Notes: a model not told the origin generated them from the letters alone. A stretch of DNA of 64,000 nucleotides from Candidatus Nanosynbacter featherlites (GCF_005697565.1 NZ_CP040004.1:496001-560000), one strand, 5' to 3'. Positions 32,108 to 41,510 are shown, numbered from the stretch's first letter. Program-made: numbers and translations.

Positions 32108-33406
32108 CTAATCGCTAAAACGAGAGAAAAATGCATTCTTCCTGGCTATCCATTCTGGTGTCTGACGAACTAACTTGTTTTCATCAATTGCCGTATGAAG
32201 ATTGATCTTAATAGCCTCTTCCAGCCAAACACCGCCTGATGAGCCTTTGAATAGCGCAATGCCATCTTTTTTCAGCTTGTCGCGCACAAAGCTACCAGCT
32301 TCAATGGCGTCTTTGCATTCTTTTACCTGACAGCCACGCTGGCGAGCCGATGGTGCCAAATATTGGTTAGCCATTTCTCCGACCGTTACCACCCAATCAA
32401 GTTCATTGGGGCTACATAAATATCCCAGCTTGGACATTTCTTGCGGCATCGATTCTCTCAAACCGTTGATATTGCCTAGGACAGCGATTTTTTGAGGAGC
32501 GCTTAAGCTATATAGCGTCTGGATGGCAGCAGTCGTGGTCGATGGTGATGCGCTGTAGCTATCGTCCAGAAGGATAGTGCCGTCAGCACCGCGCAGCAAC
32601 TGCATTCTTCCTGGAATTGGACGTAGCGCCTCCAAGCCTCGCTGAATTGAGCCAACATCCATGCCTAATTTGACAGCCACGGCCATGGCAGCCACCGCTG
32701 GTCTTACGTTGTGTTCGCCCAACAGCTTCAATTGCGTCTGGATACCCTCTGGATATTCTGGCGACACCATAGCGCCAAAATGCCCTTCGGTGAGTGAAAA
32801 ATCATGTTCATCAAAATAATATTCTGCAACCCCACTAGTACCATAGGTAGTTATGTTTGGATTAGTCACAAAAGCCGCAAACCGACCTTCGATGTCATCG
32901 CGATTGATCAACGCCATCCGAGAGTTATTACCCAGTGTGATCATTTCCTGAGCGACTTCTTCTATGGTATGTTCAACGCGCATGCGCCCTGTGGTGACAG
33001 AAGTGATGACGGCAATGTCCGGCAAAATGACGGTTTTAAACCAATCATGAAAACCAATAGTCTGAGGGCTAAATTCCTGAACAATCACTTGTACTTCTGG
33101 ATGCTCAGCGCGAGCTCGTTTTTTGACAGCGCGGTACATATTGCGGCGCGCAAAGAATCCCCATTTTTTTTCAGGACCCTCAGGATAGCGCACCCCCATG
33201 ATCTGTAGCAAGGTCTGCATGTGAGATTTTGGCTCGAGCTGCGGCATGGCGATAGCATAACGCTGTGACAAAACCGTACCGATGGCGATCTTGGCGCTCG
33301 TTTTGCCAGTACTACCAGTCACCGCTATCAATTTGACGTCCGCATGCGAAGCAAAAAACTCACGCACTAACAATGGAATTTTCTTTTCAAATGATCGTCG
33401 AAACAT
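32108..33406 (-). CDS. Mur ligase family protein (MurF-like)
   Basis: 432 residues. P-loop VTGSTGKTSAK (residues ~31-41), the Mur-type FSPQTIGFHDW region, KLLGEHNVRPAVAAMAVA (L-G-x-H-N) and LRPIPGRMQLL, then DDSYSASPSTTTAAIQTL, which is the MurF-type DDSYNANP motif with Ser for Asn. Adds a peptide or amino acid to a UDP-muramyl precursor; MurF joins D-Ala-D-Ala. Somewhat short compared with MurF (~450) and lacking a clear N-terminal UDP-binding domain, so it might use another acceptor. ATG 33406 is chosen by the TATGAT box 6 nt upstream. Confidence 0.8.
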   Translation of the reverse strand: MFRRSFEKKIPLLVREFFASHADVKLIAVTGSTGKTSAKIAIGTVLSQRYAIAMPQLEPKSHMQTLLQIMGVRYPEGPEKKWGFFARRNMYRAVKKRARAEHPEVQVIVQEFSPQTIGFHDWFKTVILPDIAVITSVTTGRMRVEHTIEEVAQEMITLGNNSRMALINRDDIEGRFAAFVTNPNITTYGTSGVAEYYFDEHDFSLTEGHFGAMVSPEYPEGIQTQLKLLGEHNVRPAVAAMAVAVKLGMDVGSIQRGLEALRPIPGRMQLLRGADGTILLDDSYSASPSTTTAAIQTLYSLSAPQKIAVLGNINGLRESMPQEMSKLGYLCSPNELDWVVTVGEMANQYLAPSARQRGCQVKECKDAIEAGSFVRDKLKKDGIALFKGSSGGVWLEEAIKINLHTAIDENKLVRQTPEWIARKNAFFSRFSD

Positions 33407-33412
33407 ATATTC

Positions 33413-33418
33413 ATCATA
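33413..33418 (-). promoter_or_regulatory. -10 box TATGAT, leaderless start for 33406
   Basis: Minus-strand TATGAT ends 6 nt before ATG 33406. Confidence 0.5.
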
Positions 33419-33596
33419 CCATAAGCGACTTGCCGAAACCAACGGCAAGTCGCCGAAATAGCAAAACGGAGCTGCTACGCGCCCACCCGGGGCATGTTGA
33501 AAATGTGTTTGTCTTTCAATTGGCAAGCATAGGAGATGCCCCTATGCGTACCAGCTCACTTGTGATTATGCACCAATTGTCACAAAAACACAAGCA

Positions 33597-34295
33597 CTAT
33601 TTTTGCTTTGTGTATTCTGGCAATACTTTTCCTGCGAGAGCTACTGCCATCAGTACCGCAAAACCGCACATAATCGACGGGATGCCAGTGATGGTTGATG
33701 GATCAATGATATTAACAAACGTCGTTGGTGCAATGAACAGTACATAGCCGATGATCAATGACCACAATGAGCGGCGAATGTGTTTTTTGGCATTTTTGCC
33801 ACGAGTGTAGGCGTAGGCAATCGCCACGAACAACAAGCCGTAGTAGTACAACCCATACCATTCACTGATGCCTGGCTGATTTTCAAAAATGACATAGTTT
33901 CCCAAGCAGACACCAGCGCTAACGCCGTTTACGGCTAGCAAAAAGTAGCTAATGAACACGACCGCTAAGGTATACCCCAGCACCGGTATCCAACGTCGTT
34001 TGTCGGCAGAAATTTGATAGACTAAATGAATACCAAGAGGCGGCAACATGGTAATCGCCACATGCCCAAGCTTCGCCCAGCCCACGCTATCAAACAACAC
34101 CGTGCCTTCACAAACATTGTATTCAGCCCATTGAAACAGCGCTAGACAAACGAGCAGTGCCACGACGATCCTCGTCACAGGAGTTAATTTGTAGCGCCAT
34201 ATTGTATGCAGTGCCAAAATAATCTCAATTACCAAGGTTGCCAACATCACTGGCGGTGAAAAACAGTAGAGCTTCGGTGTTCTGAATTTATCCAT
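33597..34295 (-). CDS. Unknown seven-helix membrane protein
   Basis: 232 residues with about seven hydrophobic helices (near 15-33, 40-58, 72-92, 105-125, 142-160, 172-192 and 200-220). Charged loops such as RGKNAKKHIRRS face the cytoplasm. The layout resembles the sensor-type 7-helix modules found in front of some histidine kinases, but no output domain is attached and no family is recognised. ATG 34295 is chosen because TATAAT ends 6 nt upstream; the longer frame runs into the glycosyltransferase gene. Confidence 0.65.
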   Translation of the reverse strand: MDKFRTPKLYCFSPPVMLATLVIEIILALHTIWRYKLTPVTRIVVALLVCLALFQWAEYNVCEGTVLFDSVGWAKLGHVAITMLPPLGIHLVYQISADKRRWIPVLGYTLAVVFISYFLLAVNGVSAGVCLGNYVIFENQPGISEWYGLYYYGLLFVAIAYAYTRGKNAKKHIRRSLWSLIIGYVLFIAPTTFVNIIDPSTITGIPSIMCGFAVLMAVALAGKVLPEYTKQK

Positions 34296-34301
34296 ATGTG
34301 C

Positions 34302-34307
34302 ATTATA
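34302..34307 (-). promoter_or_regulatory. -10 box TATAAT, leaderless start for 34295
   Basis: Minus-strand TATAAT ends 6 nt before ATG 34295 and lies just after the glycosyltransferase stop. Confidence 0.65.
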
Positions 34308-34314
34308 CACTATC

Positions 34315-35085
34315 TTAATCAAGCCGAATCTGATGCTTCCGGTAAAATAGCTTGGCGGACTGCTCAACTTCCCGGTGGCGAGCTTTGCCCCGAACATCAA
34401 TATCCAAATGCGTACAGACAATATCTCCGGTCACCATGATCTTCACACCCGCCTCACGCAGTCGATGCGCTAAATCTTGCCCTTCGTGATAGCGAAACTC
34501 TGCGTCATATCCACCAACCTTCGCAAAATCATCAATCAGCAGCGCGAAGCTCCCCTCAGCCACCCAATCAACTTGGCGATCCGCCGTAACTCGCTCACCC
34601 CAAATCCATGGATAATCCCAGCCTTGCTGTTGTAACATTTGACGGTCGTCTGCCTGAGTCGCCCGCGTAAATTGCCGGTCGTGCTGCGGGTGCATTTCAT
34701 GGCCATAATTCCAGGCCATCGGCTGACCATTGGCGTAGAGAATGGTACTACCAAGCATGATGTGATTTTCGCCAGCAAACTTTTGACGCAAAATAGCGGC
34801 AATATTCACCGTCTCAACACGCATGTCACAATCAATAAACCACACCACGCCAGTTTTATGCATATCCAAAAAGCGATTACGATTAGCTCCTGCGCCAATA
34901 TTTTTCTCACCAAAGATGAAACCGACTGCCGGAAATTCACGGGCGAGATCTTGCAGTTTTTGCTGGTCGGCGGAATGATCATCAAGCACCGTGATGCTAT
35001 CAAAATCCTGTGCTACTAATTGCCTCAAAAGATTTTTCAAAGCCTGAGGCGCGTTATAGTGTGGGATGGCGACGTGAACTTGCAT
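34315..35085 (-). CDS. Glycosyltransferase family 2
   Basis: 256 residues, soluble. GT-A fold marks: VAIPHYN at the start, SITVLDDHSADQQ (nucleotide-sugar binding Asp), the DxD-like VVWFIDCDMRVE, and EGQDLAHRLREAGV in place of the ED catalytic motif. It transfers a sugar to an unknown acceptor, probably surface polysaccharide or a glycolipid. Lies 17 bp after the MazG-like gene with AAGGT before the ATG, so it seems to end the htpX-ligA-nucleotide operon. Confidence 0.88.
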   Translation of the reverse strand: MQVHVAIPHYNAPQALKNLLRQLVAQDFDSITVLDDHSADQQKLQDLAREFPAVGFIFGEKNIGAGANRNRFLDMHKTGVVWFIDCDMRVETVNIAAILRQKFAGENHIMLGSTILYANGQPMAWNYGHEMHPQHDRQFTRATQADDRQMLQQQGWDYPWIWGERVTADRQVDWVAEGSFALLIDDFAKVGGYDAEFRYHEGQDLAHRLREAGVKIMVTGDIVCTHLDIDVRGKARHREVEQSAKLFYRKHQIRLD

Positions 35086-35102
35086 ATCGTTTACCTTGCG
35101 AA

Positions 35103-35534
35103 CTAATCGCCGACCTCCTGCTCTTCACTGCCTGCTGTTTCTTCGTGATACTTCTCTGGCTGGGCGCGGAAAATTTCTACCCATTTGCTGTCATCAACCA
35201 GGTCGTTATATTCAATATAGTGCCGATTATCAAAGCCGCCTTTTTTCTGCTTTTTGCGCGCCATCGCCTCCTGAACTTGCTCTATAGAAAAACCAAAATC
35301 TTGGCGTAGTGTATCAACAACTTCCTGCAAATCAGCTAATTCTTTCAGCGCTTCATCACGCTGTTTATCACCCAGTGGAATTTCGTCCGCCTCCTCATGG
35401 ACCTTACAGACCAGCTCACGACGAAATTCCTGACTGTCCAGCTCGCGGTACTCTGTATGTACGACTTCCGGATCATCCAGGCAATTTGGCACCACTTTGT
35501 CGCGCACTAATTTTTGTAAATAAAATCGGACCAT
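35103..35534 (-). CDS. MazG-like NTP pyrophosphohydrolase
   Basis: 143 residues, helical. LQKLVRDKVVPNC near the N-terminus and KVHEEADEIP...DEALKELADLQEVVDTL give the acidic E-x-x-E...E-x-x-D metal site of the all-alpha NTP pyrophosphatases (MazG, phosphoribosyl-ATP pyrophosphohydrolase). KKQKKGGFDNRHYIEY fits the C-terminal K-x-x-RGGF pattern. A house-cleaning enzyme for abnormal nucleotides is likely. It starts directly after the stop of the deoxyribosyltransferase-like gene, so the two probably cooperate. Confidence 0.82.
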   Translation of the reverse strand: MVRFYLQKLVRDKVVPNCLDDPEVVHTEYRELDSQEFRRELVCKVHEEADEIPLGDKQRDEALKELADLQEVVDTLRQDFGFSIEQVQEAMARKKQKKGGFDNRHYIEYNDLVDDSKWVEIFRAQPEKYHEETAGSEEQEVGD

Positions 35535-35942
35535 CTAATTACCTCCGTTGGTTAATGCTTCAACGCCATCCTCATACACCAAGTCGCCAATCTCAACTTC
35601 GTAAATATATTTATCATCACGAAACGCAAAAAATCGGACGGTTTTATGTTGCTGCCAGGCTTGAACTATTTCCGCCCGCACGCCATCAGCGATGTCGCCA
35701 AACACCCACAGCTCATCAGCGCGCGCCACCAGCGTATTATTAGCACGCCGCACCGTGTCACGCTCAACCGCGTCGAGCAAAAAATAGTCAAAACTGGTAA
35801 ATGGATTGATTGGCACAACGCCTTGCTCAAGCGCAAATTTCGTTACGAAAAATCTCATGTAAAAATATTTCTTGGACATGGCAGTAAACACAACCGTGTC
35901 GGCGGGTTTGATGGCAAGAGCGCGATGTGGTTGCTGTGTCAT
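35535..35942 (-). CDS. Nucleoside deoxyribosyltransferase-like/DUF4406-type protein
   Basis: 135 residues. TVVFTAMSKKYFYMRFFVTK with FALEQGVVPINPFTSFDYFL is the pattern (strand, helix, G-x-x-P-x-x-P) of the nucleoside 2-deoxyribosyltransferase superfamily and related DUF4406-like proteins; ADELWVFGDIADGVRAEI holds the W-x-F-G-x-x-x-x-G-x-x-x-E segment with a candidate catalytic Glu. Shine-Dalgarno CGGAGATG. Lies 13 bp after ligA and abuts the MazG-like gene. Only distantly like the 2468-2887 product. Substrate unknown. Confidence 0.6.
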   Translation of the reverse strand: MTQQPHRALAIKPADTVVFTAMSKKYFYMRFFVTKFALEQGVVPINPFTSFDYFLLDAVERDTVRRANNTLVARADELWVFGDIADGVRAEIVQAWQQHKTVRFFAFRDDKYIYEVEIGDLVYEDGVEALTNGGN

Positions 35943-35955
35943 GGTTACATCTCCG

Positions 35956-37986
35956 TTACTGTATAAGCTCTAATAATGTTTGTTCATCAATAATTTTGGT
36001 GCCGTATTGTTCGGCTTTTTTCAATTTACTGGCGCCAACTTTACCGCCGGCTACTAAATATGTTGTATCTTTTGCAACAGCGGTTTGGAAGGTGCCACCA
36101 AGCTCGCGGATTCTTTCAGCAGCAGCATCACGACCCATCGACTGCAGGGTGCCGGTGATAACGAAGCTTTGGCCAGTTAGACTGCCGGATTTTTTAGTAA
36201 ATTGTGGCGTCACGCCAAGGTCAGCAAATTTTTCGAGCAGCGTCACATTATCTTCATCGGCAAACCACGCCACAATTGACTCGGCAACAATTTCACCCAC
36301 GCCATCCACTTCACGCAGCTCATCAATTGTCGCCACTAGTAACTTTTTGATACTCTTAAAGTGATTTGTCAGGTCAATCGCCGTCTGCGCTCCAACATGA
36401 CGAATGCCAAGGCCAAACAAAAATCGCTCCAAGGCTGGCTGTTTTTTGGCAGCAATGGCATCGATGAGCTTCTGCGCGGAAATCTCAGCAAAGCGCTCCA
36501 GTTTCAGTAAATCATCTTTCGTCAACCGGTAAATATCCGCCAAATCGTTAACTAGCCCAGCCTCGACCAGCGCCTCAACATTTTTCTCGCCCAGCGTATC
36601 AATGTCCAGCGCGCCTTTGGAGGCAAAGTGCGCCAGGGACCGCTTCAAAATCAGCGGGCCGCTCAAACCTTTAACGCGGTAGACTGCCTCGCCCTCTGGC
36701 CGCACAAATGCTAGTTCCGGATATTGGCGTGCTAGTTCCGCTGGATAATCAATTGATTTGGAATCTGCTTCGCGCAATTCTTTTAGCACAGTTTGCACCT
36801 GCGGGATGATGTCGCCAGCCTTGAAAATCACCACCGTGTCACCGCGCCGCACATCCAGCCGGGCAATTTCGTCGGCATTATGTAGACTAGCATGCTGCAC
36901 CGTCGTACCGGCCACTACCACTGGGTCAAACACCGCTACTGGCGTGGCCGCACCGGTTCGACCGATGGAAATAACGATATCACGGACGACGGTCGTAGCT
37001 TCTTCGGCGGCAAATTTATAGGCCACTGCGGCTCGCGGTGTCTTGCCAACGATGCCTAGCTGGGCAAACTGTCGCCGGTCGTTGAGCTTGATGACCGCTC
37101 CGTCGGTGTTAAACTGAAGCGACTGACGCAGCTCATCCAGATGATTAACATAGCTCATCACCTCATCCAAGCCATAGACGATTTGCGTTTGGCGGCTGGT
37201 GGTGATGCCCAACTCGTTCATCATCTGGTAACCAAAGGCAATTGTCGGCGTGTCCTCGAGGTTATCGCGAATGATATCATAACCAACAAAATGGAGCGGG
37301 CGCTCTGCCACCAGTTTTGGATCAAGCTGACGAATCGTCCCTGCGGCTAGGTTACGCGGATTGGCAAATTCCGGCTGACCAGTCGCTCGCCGACGCTGAT
37401 TTAATGCCGCAAAGTCCTCTTTATGCATCACGATTTCACCGCGAATCTCCGTCCGACCACGCAAAAAATGAGCAAATCGCTGATTGGCGCGTAGTGTCAG
37501 CGGCACATTCTGAATCGTCCGCACGTTCATGGTCACATCTTCACCAACCAATCCGTCGCCCCGCGTCACCGCCCGCGTCAGTACACCGTCCTCATAAATC
37601 AGCGCACAGGCCAGGCCATCCATCTTGATATCGCACAAAAATTCTTCAGTGATATCACTACGCACTTTGTGCATACGCTGTATCCACGCCGCAACTTCTG
37701 CTCGGTCAAACACATCCTGGAGTGAAATCATTCGCGTTTGATGCTGGACCTTGGCGAATTTACTGAGCGCCTTTCCTGCCACCCGCTGGGTTGGGCTGTC
37801 TGGTGTGATGAGGTCCGGAAATTGTTCTTCCAGCTGCGACAATTCATGCTTCAGACTATCAGCTGCCGCCTCACTCATGATCGATTCGTCGAGCACGTGA
37901 TAGTGATAGCGATAATCATTGATCAGATCTCGCAGTTTGACAATTCGTTGCTCGGCCGCCTGCCGATCAAGCTGGCGCGCTGTCAT
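35956..37986 (-). CDS. ligA: NAD-dependent DNA ligase lacking zinc-finger cysteines
   Basis: 676 residues. Seals nicks in replication and repair. Domain Ia has YRYHYHVLDE (NAD site), the adenylation motif DIKMDGLACALIYEDG (catalytic Lys in K-x-DG), then the OB fold (GRTGAATPVAVFDPV; VFKAGDIIPQV), helix-hairpin-helix repeats (GIRHVGAQTA; VDGVGEIVAESI) and a C-terminal BRCT domain (LTGQSFVITGTL...YLVAGGKVGASKLKKA). Between OB and HhH, where four Cys normally bind zinc, the sequence is YPELAFVRPEGEAVYRVKG without any Cys. ATG 37986 is used; it overlaps the preceding gene by 20 bp with GAAAGG upstream. Confidence 0.95.
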   Translation of the reverse strand: MTARQLDRQAAEQRIVKLRDLINDYRYHYHVLDESIMSEAAADSLKHELSQLEEQFPDLITPDSPTQRVAGKALSKFAKVQHQTRMISLQDVFDRAEVAAWIQRMHKVRSDITEEFLCDIKMDGLACALIYEDGVLTRAVTRGDGLVGEDVTMNVRTIQNVPLTLRANQRFAHFLRGRTEIRGEIVMHKEDFAALNQRRRATGQPEFANPRNLAAGTIRQLDPKLVAERPLHFVGYDIIRDNLEDTPTIAFGYQMMNELGITTSRQTQIVYGLDEVMSYVNHLDELRQSLQFNTDGAVIKLNDRRQFAQLGIVGKTPRAAVAYKFAAEEATTVVRDIVISIGRTGAATPVAVFDPVVVAGTTVQHASLHNADEIARLDVRRGDTVVIFKAGDIIPQVQTVLKELREADSKSIDYPAELARQYPELAFVRPEGEAVYRVKGLSGPLILKRSLAHFASKGALDIDTLGEKNVEALVEAGLVNDLADIYRLTKDDLLKLERFAEISAQKLIDAIAAKKQPALERFLFGLGIRHVGAQTAIDLTNHFKSIKKLLVATIDELREVDGVGEIVAESIVAWFADEDNVTLLEKFADLGVTPQFTKKSGSLTGQSFVITGTLQSMGRDAAAERIRELGGTFQTAVAKDTTYLVAGGKVGASKLKKAEQYGTKIIDEQTLLELIQ

Positions 37987-39079
37987 CGGCAACGACCTTT
38001 CGGTAGAATAAGTAGGTATAGGTAGCTGAAAATACGACAGAAAATGAAGCAACCAGCAGTACCATAATTGGTACCAGTGGGAATGAAGCAGTTTGATCAA
38101 TCCAGCCCGTCACGAAGGCGTCCAATTTGATGGTTGGGATGAGAATAACCGCCCAAAGCAACGTTAGCATAATGGCTAGCCACAACATGCGAAGCAAGAT
38201 ACGGATACGACGGCCAACCACAATGTCACCAGCCATGCGCACAGCACGCATTGGGTAGGTGCCCGGCAGCGTAACAATGATCATGGCAAAAGCCGTGGAA
38301 GTGAGCCAATATAGCGATAGCACTCCCAGCAGCCCCGTAATGGCTGCAGCGATCATCAGTAGCGGCGTCTGATTTAGAACATCAGCCGTCTGTAGCGTCG
38401 TATAGAGAATCACGCCACCAGCAGCTGGCAATATTTGACACAGGACGATGAACAATAGCACAATGAATGCAACCAGCGGCGCCCCAGCTCGGTACAGGCC
38501 ATCACGAATGTTTGGCGAATTGCCAGAACTGACTGCTCGCAATAACCAAATGGTAGTCAGCCAGACCATGATCAGCGCCAACACACCCAATATTTGCTGC
38601 AAGGCGTTATTTGGTTGGTTGGTGAGCTGGCCGTACACAACGCCGCCGAAAATCGAGAACGTTGCAAATAAATCACTCACCGCTCCCTGCTCGACTGTAC
38701 CTTCGGCCAATGCTTTAATCTTTTTGTACGTCTCTTGATCCATCAATCCCGCCAGTACAAATACCACCACCGCATACACCAGCGCCAAGCCAAAAAACAA
38801 TCGCTTGTTTGACCAAATCATTTTGACTGCTTGGCTGGTCAACGACCAATAGCCCGGAACATGCAGCGACCTAACATAATCCCTGCGCCGCGTCAGGCGA
38901 AAACTACGATGCGGTCGACGCTTCAAAAAATGAGCCCTCCGAGTTTTCAGCTGCTGCCAGATCTTTTTGCAATGATTCTTACACCGCAAATAATAACCAG
39001 AGGCAAGTTTTTGGTTTGCTCGTGAACGATTGGCTGTTATTTTCTTTTTGGAGACAGATGTACGTTGCTTATTCATCAT
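37967..39079 (-). CDS. Unknown polytopic membrane protein
   Basis: 370 residues. A very basic N-terminal 70 residues (RSRANQKLASGYYLRCKNHC ... RPHRSFRLTRRRDYVRS) is followed by six hydrophobic helices (near 95-113, 150-172, 200-228, 235-262, 288-318 and 333-358). The arrangement recalls DUF975/YciC-like glycerophosphoryl-diester-associated membrane domains but no confident family match. AAGGAT precedes the ATG; htpX ends 10 bp before, and ligA overlaps its 3' end, so it is firmly inside the operon. Confidence 0.7.
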   Translation of the reverse strand: MMNKQRTSVSKKKITANRSRANQKLASGYYLRCKNHCKKIWQQLKTRRAHFLKRRPHRSFRLTRRRDYVRSLHVPGYWSLTSQAVKMIWSNKRLFFGLALVYAVVVFVLAGLMDQETYKKIKALAEGTVEQGAVSDLFATFSIFGGVVYGQLTNQPNNALQQILGVLALIMVWLTTIWLLRAVSSGNSPNIRDGLYRAGAPLVAFIVLLFIVLCQILPAAGGVILYTTLQTADVLNQTPLLMIAAAITGLLGVLSLYWLTSTAFAMIIVTLPGTYPMRAVRMAGDIVVGRRIRILLRMLWLAIMLTLLWAVILIPTIKLDAFVTGWIDQTASFPLVPIMVLLVASFSVVFSATYTYLFYRKVVADDSAPA

Positions 39080-39088
39080 CAGGTATCC

Positions 39089-39964
39089 TTACATTTTTGT
39101 CGCATTGTTTCGCAGGCGAGCAATACGATCCTCCAACGGTGGATGGGTACTAAATAATTTTGAGAAAAAGCCGGGGCGTAGCGGATTATTCATAAATAAA
39201 TTGGCTGTCGATGTGCTTTGGCGCTCCATAGGTCGGCCATATTCTTGCAATTTGCCCAGTGCACTCGCCAAACCCTCTGAGTCTCGAGTCAGCAACGCAC
39301 CAGAAGCGTCGGCCAAATATTCTCGCTGCCGACTGACTGCTAACTGCGTGATGGTTGCCAGAATTGGCGCCAAAATAACTACTACCAAACCCAATATGTA
39401 CACCGCTGGGTGAACATCACGGTCATCGTCACCACCAAAGAACATCATGCGCAGGGCCAGATCAGCCAATAGCCCAATAGCACTCACCAAACCAAAAGCA
39501 ATCATACTAACGCGAATGTCGTAGTTACGCACATGGCTCATTTCGTGCGCCATCACTGCCTCGAGCTCACGTTTGTCCATGATCTCCAGCAGTCCAGTCG
39601 TCGCACCGACGATGGCATGCTTGGGGTCGCGACCCGTCGCAAAGGCGTTCGGCGCCGGGTCGTCAATGATGTAGACTTTCGGCATCGGCATACCAGAAGC
39701 AATCGCCAAATTCTCAACTACTCGCCACAGTTCAGGCGCATCTTTTTTCTCAATCTCCTGCGCGCCAGTCATGGCCATGGCTAATTTTCCAGCCAGATAG
39801 TACTGAAGCCAGGCGTACAGCATCGAACAACCAAACACAATCCACGCCAGTGAATAATTTTTGACCACCATGCCGATGAAGACACCGATAATACCAATGA
39901 TAGCTACGAACACTGCCATGATGATGACGGTGTTGCGTTTATTTTGAGAAATCGCACTATACAT
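39089..39964 (-). CDS. htpX: Membrane zinc protease HtpX
   Basis: 291 residues. Two N-terminal helices (~14-33 and 37-56), the M48 zinc motif AVMAHEMSHVRNYD with H140, E141 and H144, two further helices (~155-175 and 188-210), and the third ligand region SRQREYLADASGALLTRD. Degrades misfolded or damaged membrane proteins. SVTNNPR-like LFMNNPLRP and FSTHPPLEDRIARL are typical C-terminal marks. Leaderless: TATAAT ends 7 nt before the ATG. LemA lies directly upstream; the pair is common. Confidence 0.95.
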   Translation of the reverse strand: MYSAISQNKRNTVIIMAVFVAIIGIIGVFIGMVVKNYSLAWIVFGCSMLYAWLQYYLAGKLAMAMTGAQEIEKKDAPELWRVVENLAIASGMPMPKVYIIDDPAPNAFATGRDPKHAIVGATTGLLEIMDKRELEAVMAHEMSHVRNYDIRVSMIAFGLVSAIGLLADLALRMMFFGGDDDRDVHPAVYILGLVVVILAPILATITQLAVSRQREYLADASGALLTRDSEGLASALGKLQEYGRPMERQSTSTANLFMNNPLRPGFFSKLFSTHPPLEDRIARLRNNATKM

Positions 39965-39971
39965 AGTAGCT

Positions 39972-39977
39972 ATTATA
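39972..39977 (-). promoter_or_regulatory. -10 box TATAAT, leaderless start for htpX
   Basis: Minus-strand TATAAT ends 7 nt before ATG 39964. Confidence 0.7.
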
Positions 39978-40030
39978 ACAAAAACCGCCCGCCAACGGTA
40001 GGCGAGCGGCTGTGTGGTTTGCGTGAAGTG

Positions 40031-40600
40031 TTAGAATTTGACTTCTACTGGGTTCTCAACAGACGCACGGTCTTCAACCTCAAAGAATTCCTTGGCTTGG
40101 AAGTTAAACATGCCTGCAACGATGTTTGCTGGGAAAGTCTGAATCTTGGTGTTCAAGTCACGAACGCCACCGTTGTAGAAGCGGCGGGAAGCTTGAATTT
40201 TGTCTTCAGTGTCGACCAGTTCCTGCTGCAATTGCATGAAGTTTTGGTTAGCCTTCAAGTCTGGGTAAGCCTCAGCTACTGCAAACAGACTCTTCAAGGC
40301 GCCTTCGAGCATGTTTTCTGCCTCGGCAGTATCCTTCACACCTTTGGCATCCATGATGGCTGAACGTGCTTCGGTCACCTTTTCAAATACTTCTTTTTCG
40401 TGTGTCGCGTAACCCTTCACAGAGTTCACAAGATTTGGGATCAAGTCAGTACGACGTTTCAGCTGAACCGTGATGTCGCTCCATGCTTCTTCAACGCGGT
40501 TGCGTAGAGTCACCAAACCATTATAGGTGGCGACGATGAAGCCGATAGCGAGAACCAGGACAACGCCAACGACTATAAGTGCTATGATGATTGAGCTCAT
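40031..40600 (-). CDS. lemA: LemA family protein
   Basis: 189 residues. One N-terminal helix ([20 protein letters not shown]), then the long helical-bundle LemA domain: [20 protein letters not shown] and [60 protein letters not shown] and [17 protein letters not shown] at the end, all family hallmarks. The domain faces outside. LemA is often paired with HtpX, as here. AAGGAG is 8 nt before the ATG and TATAAT lies further upstream, so this gene has a normal leader. Confidence 0.95.
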   Translation of the reverse strand: MSSIIIALIVVGVVLVLAIGFIVATYNGLVTLRNRVEEAWSDITVQLKRRTDLIPNLVNSVKGYATHEKEVFEKVTEARSAIMDAKGVKDTAEAENMLEGALKSLFAVAEAYPDLKANQNFMQLQQELVDTEDKIQASRRFYNGGVRDLNTKIQTFPANIVAGMFNFQAKEFFEVEDRASVENPVEVKF

Positions 40601-40765
40601 TGAATATTCTCCTTATCAATTTATACTAACCCCTTCATTATACCACAGACATTTTGCTTGTGGTTAGGTTTTTGGGCAATAAATAACTTCGATCATCAAG
40701 AGGTATTGAGCCATATTCTACAGAGCTGAAAATACTGGCCGAAGCGACGTTCTAGCCCAAAATGG

Positions 40766-40771
40766 TATAAT
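40766..40771 (+). promoter_or_regulatory. -10 box TATAAT, leaderless start for 40779
   Basis: TATAAT ends 7 nt before ATG 40779. Confidence 0.7.
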
Positions 40772-40778
40772 TAGTTAT

Positions 40779-41444
40779 ATGAAGACAGTTTTAATTACCG
40801 GCGCAAGCGATGGTCTGGGTTTTGCCACCGCACAACTACTGCTTGAAAAGGGCTACAATGTTTATTCTCTTTCTCGCTCAAAACCAACAGATAGCAGAAT
40901 CAAGCACATTACGCTTGATCTGACAGATGAAATATCCATCAAGAGTGCCGCTCAGCAAATCTTAGAGCTTGATGATCAAATCATGGCACTCGTTAACTGT
41001 GCTGGCATTATGTCTAGATTTGACCGGACGGATGAAAAACTATTTAGCGATATTATAAAGGTATATTCTACAAATATCATGGGTGTAATTTATCTCACTA
41101 ACTTCTTAATAGACAGGGTTGTCAAAGATGAAGCGGACGTCATCAATGTCGCTTCTACAGCCGGCACTAAAGGTTCTGCAAGCGAGCCAGTGTACACTAG
41201 TAGTAAATGGGCAATGCGTGGCTATAGCAAATCACTGCAAATGCTTTTCAAGGGCAAAAAGTCGCGAGCAATTAGCTTCTGTCCAGGTGGTATGCGCAAC
41301 AGAATGCTTGAGAAAATTACTGGCGAGCAGCTACCAGACCCTGAAAACTGGATGCCAGTGGAAATAGTCGCAAAGACATTAGTGGACATCATCGAGACGC
41401 CAAAGCCGGCAGAAATTAGCGAAATTGTCATCAATAGAAAATAA
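40779..41444 (+). CDS. Short-chain dehydrogenase/reductase
   Basis: 221 residues, classical SDR. NAD(P)-binding TGASDGLG (residues 8-14), LVNCAGIM (the NNAG equivalent), and the catalytic set S126, Y139 and K143 (NVASTAG, then YTSSK). Length is slightly below the usual 240-250. The Arg pair after the Gly motif (SRSKPTDSR) favours NADP(H), by inference. Substrate unknown. It is a plus-strand single gene between lemA and tRNA-Leu, closed by a strong terminator, and somewhat A+T-rich, consistent with an acquired accessory gene. Confidence 0.9.
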   Translation: MKTVLITGASDGLGFATAQLLLEKGYNVYSLSRSKPTDSRIKHITLDLTDEISIKSAAQQILELDDQIMALVNCAGIMSRFDRTDEKLFSDIIKVYSTNIMGVIYLTNFLIDRVVKDEADVINVASTAGTKGSASEPVYTSSKWAMRGYSKSLQMLFKGKKSRAISFCPGGMRNRMLEKITGEQLPDPENWMPVEIVAKTLVDIIETPKPAEISEIVINRK

Positions 41445-41510
41445 CAAAACCATAAGCTTATCACCGTATCACTAGCAACTTCCATTTACCGTCGACTGTT
41501 ATCGGCACTA

